Assembly (NCBI GenBank): GCA_004794655.1
Contig: SMMW01000073.1
Coordinates: forward strand, 575,611 to 639,610
DNA length: 64,000 bases
Direction: 5' to 3'
From: Marisa cornuarietis
Taxonomy: Eukaryota > Mollusca > Gastropoda > Architaenioglossa > Ampullariidae
Numbering within the stretch: position 1 is the stretch's first letter; each line of letters opens with the position of its first letter. Below the pieces are notes generated by a model, which worked only from the letters and a program-made list of their open reading frames with translations, was not told where the DNA came from and did not search any database. Of this stretch, positions 32,398 to 42,400 are shown one piece after another. Both the position numbers and the translations under genes were made by a program.

Positions 32398-34150
32398 GGG
32401 TAACTGGGGGTAATAGGCACCACTACTTGAGGTACCCTCCCAGACTGCTCTTTCCCTATATTGTTAGAGTATGGGGCAATAAGCCACACAAGTTTTTGTG
32501 TTTAAACCAATCAAGAGCTTCTATTTCCGTTGCTTCACTCAAGAGAAGTTAGTCCGAACAGTAATTGCAAGCTGAAGTTTGCAGCACGTTTCCCTTCATT
32601 AAGCAGCCATATTGAAAGCTGAACACAAACTTTTCTGCTTCTGATAGTCCTGCAGCAAAACTTGTTTTCACCAAGACCTTGCAAGTTGCAAGCATCTCCA
32701 TTGTCACCCAAGCCAAGGATTAATTGAAGTAAGTAATTTCATAATTTAAGCCTACTTGTCAGATTTTTATTTTTCATTTTTTCTGTCACTATGTCATGCT
32801 TTTGAGCCTCCATGCTATTTTCAGGTTGACAGCTTGTCAAATGTGTTGAGATTTGTTCTCAGAGCAATTTTATTGTGTTTAGCATACTTTTACTTTGTCA
32901 ACACAATCAGATATTGATCAGCTTTGTGTAGAAATGGATTTAAATGAAGGAAAAATGCTATAAGAGTGTTAAATGAAACCTAATTCCCACTGGTGCTTAA
33001 TGCCCCACTCCTAAGAATTTGAGTGCATAAACATCAAATAATTTGCTCTTTTGTTTGAAAATAGCAACACAAATGACATTTTAGTAACAGAAACTGGTGT
33101 GTATTTGGTTGAGCTTGCATATTATTGTTTCTTGTGTGGATTAGAGCACATGTTTGATAAGTTTCCTCATTTGTTTAGACTTGGAGCTTAATGCCCCCTG
33201 TATTTCATGTTTTCACAGAATGGTGCAGAGCTACTAAAAGAAAACGAAGGAGGGTGGTGACTGAGAGCACAGCCAGAATGACTGATGCATACAATGCAGT
33301 AAAAAATGGCTAAATGTCCGCCAATTGTCTTGTCAATCAAGCATCATAACATTATGTAATTAACAAGAAGTCACTGCTTTGGCAAACTAATGGTGAAATC
33401 CCAATCAATGCACATGTAGGTAGATAAACAGCATTGTCTCCAGTCCATGAGGCAGAACTGTGCATCAAGCTCATGGCTGAATTCTTAAACAGTTAAAACC
33501 TCATTTCACCAATACTGGTAGAGGAAGATCAGCAAGAGTTCAGCGGTTTCGCTATGGCGAAAGCCTCACAGAAGAGGATTGTCTCCAGAGGTTAAGGGAG
33601 GAGGAGGCTGCAAAGAGTTTGCAAGGACGAGGTAGAGGTAGGGGTAAGGGAAAGGGAAGAGGTAAAAGCAACCACAAAGGCAAAAAGCGCCCACAATCTC
33701 AGAACCCAATTGACTTGGACTCGTCTTCTGATGACACTGAATGTGGACGGTGTGGGCAAGCTGGTGGTGACCGCTGGATTCAGTGTGACATTTGTAGTCT
33801 CTGGTATCATGCCAGATGTATGGACATCACCAGAAGCCTGGAGGATATGGAACAGGAGAAATGGCTGTGTGATTTAATCACTCATTAAGCCAAGTGCTTA
33901 ATGCCCCCAGGATGAGTGCTTAATGCCCCCAAAAGTTGCTGATTTGGGATTATTTGCACATATCAATAACAAATCAAAATAAAATATTTCTAATGACTCT
34001 TTAGTCCAACAAATGGTGAATGTTGATGACAGAAAGGTATTAGTGGGCTATGATACTTTTCATTTTTAAATATGATTTAGGAGTTTTGAAAAAAAAATGA
34101 TAAGATATGCACATGTGCCTAAAGTGCGGTGCCTAATGCCCCAGTTACCC
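32398..34150 (+). mobile_element. Nested pogo-like element encoding HTH and PHD remnants
   Basis: The left end GGGTAACTGGGG and its inverted copy at 34139-34150 are flanked by TA (32396-32397 and 34151-34152). The similarity continues inward through a GGCACC motif. The element holds several copies of CTTAATGCCCC in its interior and near its right end. It carries remnants of a transposase gene (33220-33888). At 1753 bp it sits inside the outer pogo/Tigger element and so is the younger insertion. Confidence 0.75.
33220..33888 (+). pseudogene. Internally deleted pogo-like transposase: N-terminal HTH joined to a C-terminal PHD finger
   Basis: The 5' part, from ATG at 33220, carries an N-terminal pattern (TESTARMTDAYNAVKNG) like the psq-type helix-turn-helix of pogo-family transposases, but has in-frame stops. 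The 3' part is open from about 33480: RYGESLTEEDCLQRLREEEA, an Arg/Gly/Lys-rich segment, then a PHD finger (CGRCGQAGG, WIQCDICSLWYHARCMD). The whole DDE catalytic domain that should lie between them is missing. Confidence 0.7.
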
Positions 34151-34354
34151 TACGTGCTTCGGAAATGGCAGTACATGCATCCGTATAAAACGATAATACT
34201 GTATAGTAACCGCTTATAATAAAGTAATTAAGCCGGAAAAACATTGTACTTGATTACGCCATTTTCCCTAACTCGAAAACTCCGTAAGTCGATTTTTTTT
34301 CGGGTCCCTTTGAGTTCGACTTAGATAGGTCCGACTGTAGAACAAACAACATAC

Positions 34355-34407
34355 CTGAAGTACAGCAACAGCTTGGGGCAGACCTCCGGTATTAGATGCA
34401 TCACAGA
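34355..34407 (-). CDS. Candidate internal exon of a small minus-strand gene
   Basis: A 53-bp segment bounded by a strong acceptor (TTTTGTTGGTGTTGCAG) and a GTATGT donor. In one frame it reads CDASNTGGLPQAVAVLQ, which continues into the candidate exon ending at 30683. The outer pogo element begins 18 bases past the donor, inside the presumed intron. The product is not recognised. Confidence 0.4.
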
Positions 34408-34915
34408 CTGCAACACCAACAAAAGTAACAAATATACACACTACTACAAGGAAACCGTTTGATGTTTGATAATAAATTCACCATAAGCTTTCTGCCAAAA
34501 CATAAAATCCATCCTTTTCGCCAAATTAATATATTAATTTTACCCGTGGATACATTGGTCTGTTTTTTTTTTTTAAAGTATCCAATTCATACTAAAACGG
34601 GTAACTTGCTCTCCTTCCCCTATTACCTATATCGTAATTGCGTACGTGTAGTTGAAAAATCGAAATTTAGCTTCGAGTGACAGCAAAATCTATATTGTTT
34701 ATTTACTTCCATAAAGACGACGATAACTGGAAAAAAGTCCAGATAGCTACACAAATCCTTTTGCGATCTTTCCCTCAGACTTTACATTTAATATTGCTGC
34801 CTTTAGTTCATACGCACTAGGGAAAACATATACTGTTACTACATAATTGAGTAGAAAAAGATGACTGGCTTGTACTCACAAAGACGTTTTACACGTGCGC
34901 TGCTGCTCAAGTTCA

Positions 34916-35100
34916 CCTGTTGCGTACCAAACCAGGCCGGAGAATTTGCATTGCGACCGCTAAGAGTTAGCAAAGCTAGCCTGCACCCTCCGGAGGCCCT
35001 ACGTTTTGAAATAAAAGAATCATTTTTCTTCAGTGCGTTAGCAGAATAAGAGTTTTGGGATCGCACATAAGTGTGGCTAGCTACCTCTATCACGCCATGG
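34916..35100 (-). other. Candidate first (mostly untranslated) exon of the same minus-strand gene
   Basis: The minus strand ends in CGCAACAG followed by a GTGAAC donor. The segment is richer in CpG than its surroundings and lies just downstream of an inverted CCAAT box. A long frame crosses it (ending PAWFGTQQ), but its frame does not match the one favoured for the next exon, so I treat it as possible 5' UTR. Confidence 0.3.
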
Positions 35101-35152
35101 AAGAAAATAGACGCTGACCTTACTCACTGGGCGGACAAAACCCCGGTCGCTG

Positions 35153-35157
35153 ATTGG
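35153..35157 (-). promoter_or_regulatory. CCAAT box, minus orientation
   Basis: The minus strand reads CAGCCAATCAGCG, the classical extended NF-Y site, about 55-100 bases upstream of the candidate first exon. It supports a minus-strand promoter here. Confidence 0.4.
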
Positions 35158-35179
35158 CTGTTTTAAGGGCAGAGTATTC

Positions 35180-37876
35180 TCAAACTATAAAAATTATTCG
35201 CTCGATGGTTATGTTTATTTTATAATTATATCATTCAATTGTATTTTATATAATTAACTATACAGCTAGAAATTTCGGTAAAATCAAAGTATATGATCTA
35301 AAAGTTAATATGTGGAAGAACAACAAGTTTGATGTTATCGAGAGTGACGTCCTCCTACTATGACTCAACGCTATGTTTGTGAACTCGTTTTATTGTCATC
35401 CATAAAAATGTTTCCATACAGCAGTATAGGGTAAAATGCATTGTACGTTCTACAGAACAATCCACAAGAAATAATGGCATGTTGCTGGTCAACAAATATA
35501 AATGATAAGTCTGCGGAATTATTTTTTTCATATGCATTTGCGCTTGCTCTGTGCAGACGCTCAAAGAATAGTACTGTCATTCACTTTCAAGCATCAACAC
35601 TTTGTAGTCATTTTGTAGTCTTTTCCTTAAAGAATTATTTACGTAAGGTGGATGTGAATATATTATGTTATTTCTGCGACGATGACGCTATTAAACAGAC
35701 ATCTCTAAAGTTTTAACTCCTGAGATTTTGCTTTTTATAAGAGATGCTCACAGGTGATAACATTTATTCCTTCAGAACCATTGTGTCACCGTGTACTTTT
35801 TTGCACGATGCGATACTTTTTATATTAATTACCAGTAAGTGAATTCTTTCAAATTCCTGTTCAGATTTAAGGACCCAGATGCCACTAATGTTAAAAGAAT
35901 TTCATTTTTTTAAATTATGAGCACCAGTGTTGTTTCTTTGTCCGTTTAGAGGCATCGTTCCTTTTTTCTTCATATCTAACAGAAAATTGGCATAGTGCTA
36001 ATTGCATCTTTAAAGAACTTAATTTCTTTTCTGGGTAATTTGGGGAATTGCTATTATTTTTGCAGGTATATTGTCTAATAATGGGCCATTATTAGTTGTA
36101 CCTATTGAATAGAAATATGCCGAGATAGTCACAAAATATGCTGAAATGAAGTTTCATAGATTTAGTTGCAACTATATTGGGATGTTTGTAATGTATGCAT
36201 ATCTGTAGCAGGTATCCTTAATTTCAGTGATAAAATTTTAGTGGGATATAATTTGCTTCTTATGGCTGGGTGTGATGTTTCCAAAATCGTCATACCTCCC
36301 TTCCTTCCTTTCCCAAGCAACATGACTGCAAAATTTACTATGCACAAATAGGTTAACAACACACCATCAAAGCTACAGTCAGCAGGAAAGGTAGCATCAG
36401 AATCATAGATTAAAAAGATGTATTTGGAGACATGATGTCACAAGTTTGTTGGAATAATTGCAAGTAGTCATTTCAAAATCTCTTGTATGGCAGTTAAAAA
36501 GAAATATATTAATTTATCTTATGCTGCATTGTACGGAAGATATAAAGGATTCACATTATTTTAAATTTAGAGAATATTTGAGTGGAAGTTTTTGCATCAA
36601 TTTCCATTTCAGCCTCTTTCAACTTGGTGCTTCATTTGTTTACATCATCGACAATACAGTCTGCCTATTTCTTTTCCCTCTTGCATGTCAGCTTGCAAGT
36701 CTTTTTTTCTGTTTACAGGTCAGTCGCGTAGCCTTTTCCCCTGTGAAGTCCAAAGATTCTCTTATGCACTCAATATAGGCAACATGTGCATCTGTCTTGC
36801 ACTTACATATCCTGTATTTGTGTTTGTGAAAAGAGTTCACTAAAATATTTCATGTTAGTTTCAAACATTGCTGAAAAGTACATTTTTATTTGAATGTCCC
36901 TGAGTAAATACTTGCAAGATACTGTACACCCTTGAATATAACAATCTTTCTGTAGTTAGGTTACTTTCAAATGGTGCAGAATTGCTGTAGTTAGGTAACT
37001 TTCAGATGGTGCAGACATTTAGATATAGGGATAGCAGTGGAGTCAGGAAGACAACCAGGTGAGGTAAAAGGACAGTCTAAAAGACAATGCAGACACAGGA
37101 AACTAAAAATAGTACTTAAGGGAAGCAGGCATTGTTTTAAATGCCAGAGCAAAACAGTTTTTGTCAGAGACTCGGAGATAGAAAAGCCACGTGGCAATTG
37201 CCATTTGCCTCTGGAAGTACTTGACCACTGCTCATGCATATGTGTTTTAGGGCCTACTTTATTGTCAATACCTACAGATACCTTGGATTATATTTGTCAA
37301 CTAGCCATGTCTTTACTCATATACAGAAAGGAGTAGTTAGTATCATGATATTTAGATTATCGCAATCCATCATTGTTCTTTAAATCATTTGATAATTAAA
37401 TACAATCTGTCAGGACAAGCTCACTATTGGTTAAGCCAGGGTAGAGTGGCAATCATTAGCTGTCACGTCTATCCATGGATGTGTGTTAATACCAGTTATG
37501 GTCTATCCCTGTACACCACCACTCCCACCCACACCATAAAAAAAGTGACCAACATCTTTCGAGGAACAAAAGACTGATACTCTTGCTTAACGAAGCACAG
37601 CCATCACGGGATAAACGACCTTTGCCCTAAGCACGTGCTTTGGGGATTGCTGAGATTACTCCTAGACAACTTTGTGCTCACTTTAAATGTGCTAGTATTT
37701 ACTTCCGTCCAGGTGGTTATATATGCACTAGACTCTAAAATACTGGCGAATTGCTTGGTGTGTTCTTCTATGAGGCGTACTGTAAGTACATGAGTGTTTA
37801 TTGTACTAATGACATAACAATAAGTGCTAGTAATAATAAATATACATACAAATATAAAATAATAAAGATAATTTTA
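35180..37876. other. AT-rich stretch without recognised genes
   Basis: No exon of the SRCR-Ig family, no transposon protein and no clear terminal repeats. A sequence beginning TGTAGTTAGGT is repeated at about 36951 and 36984 with an ATGGTGCAGA tail. Confidence 0.4.
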
Positions 37877-38010
37877 CTGTTAGGTTCTTTCAAACGTTAC
37901 AGTTTTTATACAATCAGAAGAATTGGAATGTTTTGATCTGTAAATATAGAGGTAGGAAAAGTTACTGTAGCTCGTTACGAATTGCATAATTGATAATTTG
38001 CAAAGCTAAT
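37877..38010 (+). pseudogene. Relic of the SRCR1 exon border from another receptor copy
   Basis: GTTAGGTTCTTTCA, then GGAATGTTTTGAT, AAATATAGAG, CTCGTTACGAATT and GCAAAGCT occur in the same order as in gene B's first intron and exon 2 start (39653-39760). The acceptor AG of gene B (ATCAGATGCAAAG) is lost here (ATAATTTGCAAAG) and similarity ends in the exon. Confidence 0.65.
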
Positions 38011-39434
38011 AACACTAGATTTATTATAGCACAAATCATGCCGTGGAGGAGCATGCTGTAAGCACAAGACAAAAAAGAAATATATGACAGTACACGAAGG
38101 GATGAGTGGTTGAACAACAGTACTAACAAACGTATGAAACAAAACATAGAAAAGCTAAGAAGAAATGTGGGATCGTCTGAGAGTGAAGTACATTAGTAAA
38201 TGGGCACTGTCAGTATCTCCGACACTGTACTCGGTGTACTGTGAGTACTAACACTTTCCCATACTGTGTAGTTGGTGGCCCATTCCTCACTTACACGGAT
38301 TCATAAGCATCCTTCTTTTTATTTGTTGGTTGTTGATTTCTGTCAAAACAAATCCTCACGTATCCTTATAGTCAGCGATGTTTCAGTGAGACAGAAAAGG
38401 TCGCAAGGTCCACGGACGTGGACTGATGACTGACTGCCGAGACCAACGCTTGCGAAGTACTTCGCTGTTAGTCTCGGCGAGCTAAAAACCATGAATGTGA
38501 CTAAACCGGAAGCTTTGTGCACACCAGCGTCGGTCTAGTATTTAATTTTTTTTAAATCGTCTGCAAGCAATCCAGTAATAGAAGTTCGTGGTAGTATTCA
38601 TCAAAGGGAGCACACGTAGACTGGAGAATGGCTGGTAACGGAGGTCGATGCCACTTCTTTTCGGTCTGTTCCTGAGGACTCCGTTTCTTTTCCTTTTCCT
38701 GTTCTTTGATGGAATATCACTTTGAGTCACATCGGAGACCGGTGTTTCCTTGTACTGCATCGACACCAGAACGTCTCGAATGAAGACTAACATGGTTGCG
38801 TCGCCATTTTCACCGGTCGCGTGATGGAAGAAAAAAGTCTTCCTTGAAAGGTCTCACACACAGAAATACGATACCACACACAGTAGACGCATAACAGTAC
38901 CTCTGATGTCCATCCTTGCATACGTTGGTACTATCATCATTCCTATAGACTCCGAAACAAGTCAAAATCGTACCAGAGAAAAATGAGCTGGGATCAGGCT
39001 ACACACAGATGTTTTTGTGTTGTTATGAATGTGAATGGTAGTGAGAGTGTTTTCCATTTGAGTACCTGACACTGTAAGTGGCGTCGTGTTTATCATAGGC
39101 TGAGTTTTTATACTTATTTAAGTAAGAAGATGCAGCCATCACTTTAGAACAGCCTACAGCTTGTTGCTTGAAATTATTTGTGAGATTTGTTTTCTGTTAA
39201 TCTGTAGGTTCGTTTTCAGTATAGTGTACTATGTAGTGTTGATACAAACGAAGACACGCACAGATACGGCCATGCGAGAACACAGACACTCCAGCCAAAC
39301 ATACAATGATTACAGATGATGAAGACATTAATACGAAAGAAAAACCGTAAACCGCCATTTTTTATTTCTTTCTTCTCTTCAGATTTTCTTATATCATCCC
39401 ATTTAAACCTGACCTTCAGACAGACATCATTGCG
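38011..39434. other. Upstream region of gene B
   Basis: The final 400 bases recur, diverged, at about 50640-51040 and 51280-51640, so they travelled with the signal-peptide exon during duplication. A minus-strand 83-residue basic frame (38542-38793) has no recognised domain. No TATA box was assigned. Confidence 0.45.
38433..38480. other. Near-perfect hairpin-forming inverted repeat
   Basis: GCCGAGAC at the left and GTCTCGGC at the right flank a central 14-base palindrome GCGAAGTACTTCGC, with a few mismatches between the arms. Confidence 0.65.
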
Positions 39435-39489
39435 ATGTTCGTTACAACTTGTATTTATTCAGCTTTTCTTCTTCTGATCCCATGGGTCG
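39435..39489 (+). CDS. Gene B exon 1: start codon and signal peptide
   Basis: ATG followed by a hydrophobic stretch (FVTTCIYSAFLLLIPWV) and a GTAAGG donor in phase 1. G joins AT of exon 2 to give Asp. The same exon, with a 2-bp deletion, is at 51643-51695 (gene C). Confidence 0.75.
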
Positions 39490-42400
39490 GTAAGGCGTCA
39501 TTTAAATGATTATTTCTCACTTATGTTTCTAAGACATAGTTAAAACGTAATATAGAGAGTGTAATATGAAGCAATAAAATCTCTCCCTTTTTCTTTGTGT
39601 ACTTTCTGTTACATTTATTCAATACTCGAGAATAGCCATCGTCTCTGTTGTTAGGTTCTTTCAGAACTGGAACGTTTTGATGTGCAAATATAGAGCTAGT
39701 AAGATTTGTTGCAGCTCGTTACAAATTTAACTCGCTTGATTGATCAGATGCAAAGCTGCAAGTCCGGCTTGTGGATGGAACTTCCACGTGGAATGGCCAC
39801 CTTGAAATATTGTATAAAGGATCATGGGGCACAGTCTGTGTCTATGGGTTTGGGAAAGAAGAGGCACAGGTGGTGTGCAGGATGCTTGGTTTCGACACGT
39901 GTGTAACATTTATTATTATGTTTTTGCGTTTATCATATTCACAATGTGCAGTGAAAAAATATGATCGTCTTCTAAAGCGGCTATTTTTAGCGTTCGTCTG
40001 GCTTTCGTCTAGTTCTAACCAATGTGCATCATATTAATTCCAACTGACTTTTTTCAAAAAGTCAAAACGATCATGCAGGAGAACGCGCATGTGTTTATGT
40101 GCGTGTGCCTATGTCTGCGTGTGAGTGTGTGATCTACTACGAATATCAAAGGAGAACATTAAATGATCTTAAAAGAAAGTACTCTTTTCAAACAAAGAAA
40201 CAATTATCAAAGATCATAAATACTGGTTCAGAAATATATCAACTGGTTTCGTATTCATTCAAGGAAAACGATGAAAGCAAAGCGTTTAAAGTCAATATAA
40301 ATTTTCCTGGGAAAAATTGTTGATTTCGACTGCAAATTGTGTATTTACTCCCTTGCTGAATATGGATTTTGAAATATTTTTTTTAAATCGGTACATTGGA
40401 TTTGTAAGCAGACGTATATGACTTTCCATAAACACACAAACATACTGACTGCACAACAGGTCGCAAGCTCTGGCCGTGTCGCCCTTTACATACGGATATG
40501 ACTTGGGTCATTTGGTCTTTGGCAACCTGACGTGTACAGGCGAGGAGACCAGCTTAGATCAGTGTAACCATACAGGGCTATACAAGCACACATGCTACTT
40601 CTATGATGCCGTTGGAATCATCTGCAACATACGTGAGAACATTCTGTTCCTATTCTCTGGTTTGCTGCATCCCATGTTCATCGCGACTATTTTTGCCTTT
40701 TTTTAAAGCTATAATTAATATTTTGTGTGAACAAGATAATGCTACGTCCACACTTAGAAGTAATTTGTATCTCAAGTACAATCGACAAACTGCATGTCTC
40801 CATCTCTCTTCCTGCAGCTATATCATTGGATGCTTGTGATCTGGAATACTTTATTTTCTACTTTATTTTGCATTAAGAGTTCTGAAGCTGTTATTAAGCT
40901 TTAATTTTTGCTGATTTTGCTGAAAGAGTGCAGAAACATGGCTTTTGCGGGTCATTTGCTACAATAAACGAAAACACTGATTTACAAAATCAGTCTGACA
41001 TCTCGCACACACAGTTTGCAGCCTTGAAGGTTATATCAGCACATATGAAACAACACATGTCATTGAGGACAGTAGGCACACACATGCATTCGGGAAACAA
41101 GGTGATGTGGACATAAATCCTAAAACAGCAGCAGCAGCAGCAAAAACAACAATAATAATAATCATCATCATCATCTGCATCATTGTAGCTTCTAAAATAA
41201 ATTAACTAAATGTTTGTTTAGTATTGTTCCCTTGATGTTGTACGCCAGCTCTAAAGATATTACCAAATCGTTTCGGTGTAATGTCATTCAGTTTCAGTCA
41301 CCTTTGCTGACGGAATACTGGAAACGATTGTTACAGAGCACACACGACTGCGTTTTAGGGATGTCTACGATCTTGGACCGAAGAGAGGTCGTGTACAGAT
41401 AGACAGCGGTAAGGGCCATTGGGAGACAGTGTGCTTGTCGTCTAACAGCACTGCCATGGTCGTCTGCAGACAGCTCGGTCTATCATCGTAAGTTCTTTTC
41501 TGTCAGTGGACAAGTCTGTGTAAGGATGTTGAATACTGATTTTACTGAAATTATACAGTTCAAAGGAATGATCATTAACATTGTTCAATTTATGTATAAA
41601 TGCTGATTTTGAACTTTGACATTTTACACATATCCACTTACACGCATATAAACCTGTTATTTGTCATTCATCGACCTATCCCTTCCTAAAATACAGTTTC
41701 ACATGAGTTACTTAAGACGTAACAATTTTATATATAAGAATAAAGTGGAAGACAAAAAAAAAAGAAAACTTATGCCTTTTTAATTTATTTTGGAAAATTA
41801 TATTTATCTAAATAATTAGTGATCGTTGAAAGTCAAATGGTTCTCGTCTTTAACACGCCCTCGTGATTTTATAAAGAAAAGCCATTTTTCGATGTTTAGG
41901 CATGCTTCTATATTAAGAGTGGAGAGTTCATATGGATTCGCTGGGATCCTTGGGAAGGTAAACAACTTTATATTTTGCCTGGGGAACGAGACTAACCTTT
42001 TTGAGTGCCAGCATGAGACGTTATTTTCCAAAGGCTGCAGGGATAACATCATCATTTGCAGTGACTGTAAGAACTTGTTTAATACAAATGCAAAACCTAT
42101 CGATGTGTTTACAAGTTGTATGTTTGCAATAATGAAAAACTATATTTTTGGAAGCTTAATATATAAATAAAATATTCTGATCATCTCTAGTCACAAGTTC
42201 GGCTAAACATAAAGTTATGATTTAGTATACAGTATTTTTCCGGAAATGCAACCATGATGATGATGATGATGATGTCCATTTGTAATGCGCAGGTATCCAT
42301 TCGGAAGAATGCTCATTGCGCAGCTAAAAAAAAATAAATAAATAATTAAATAGATAAACACCAGGAAAGTAAAAAAAAAAAAATAAAGACACAAGTGTTG

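Larger units (their letters stand above)
31822..34337. mobile_element. pogo/Tigger-like element carrying a nested insertion
   Basis: The left end CAGTCGGACCTCACTAAGTC and the inverted right end CAGTCGGACCTATCTAAGTC are flanked by TA on both sides, the target of Tc1/mariner/pogo elements. The CAGTCGGACCT start is characteristic of Tigger-type ends. Subterminal TAAGTCGA and AACTCGA motifs recur on both sides. Removing the nested element leaves about 760 bp with no transposase, so the outer element is a non-autonomous derivative. Confidence 0.8.

Noticed and set aside
38542..38793. Basic 83-residue minus-strand frame near gene B as a gene
   Set aside because: No recognised domain, no splice partner and no second copy. 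A nearby ATG in better context terminates after five codons.
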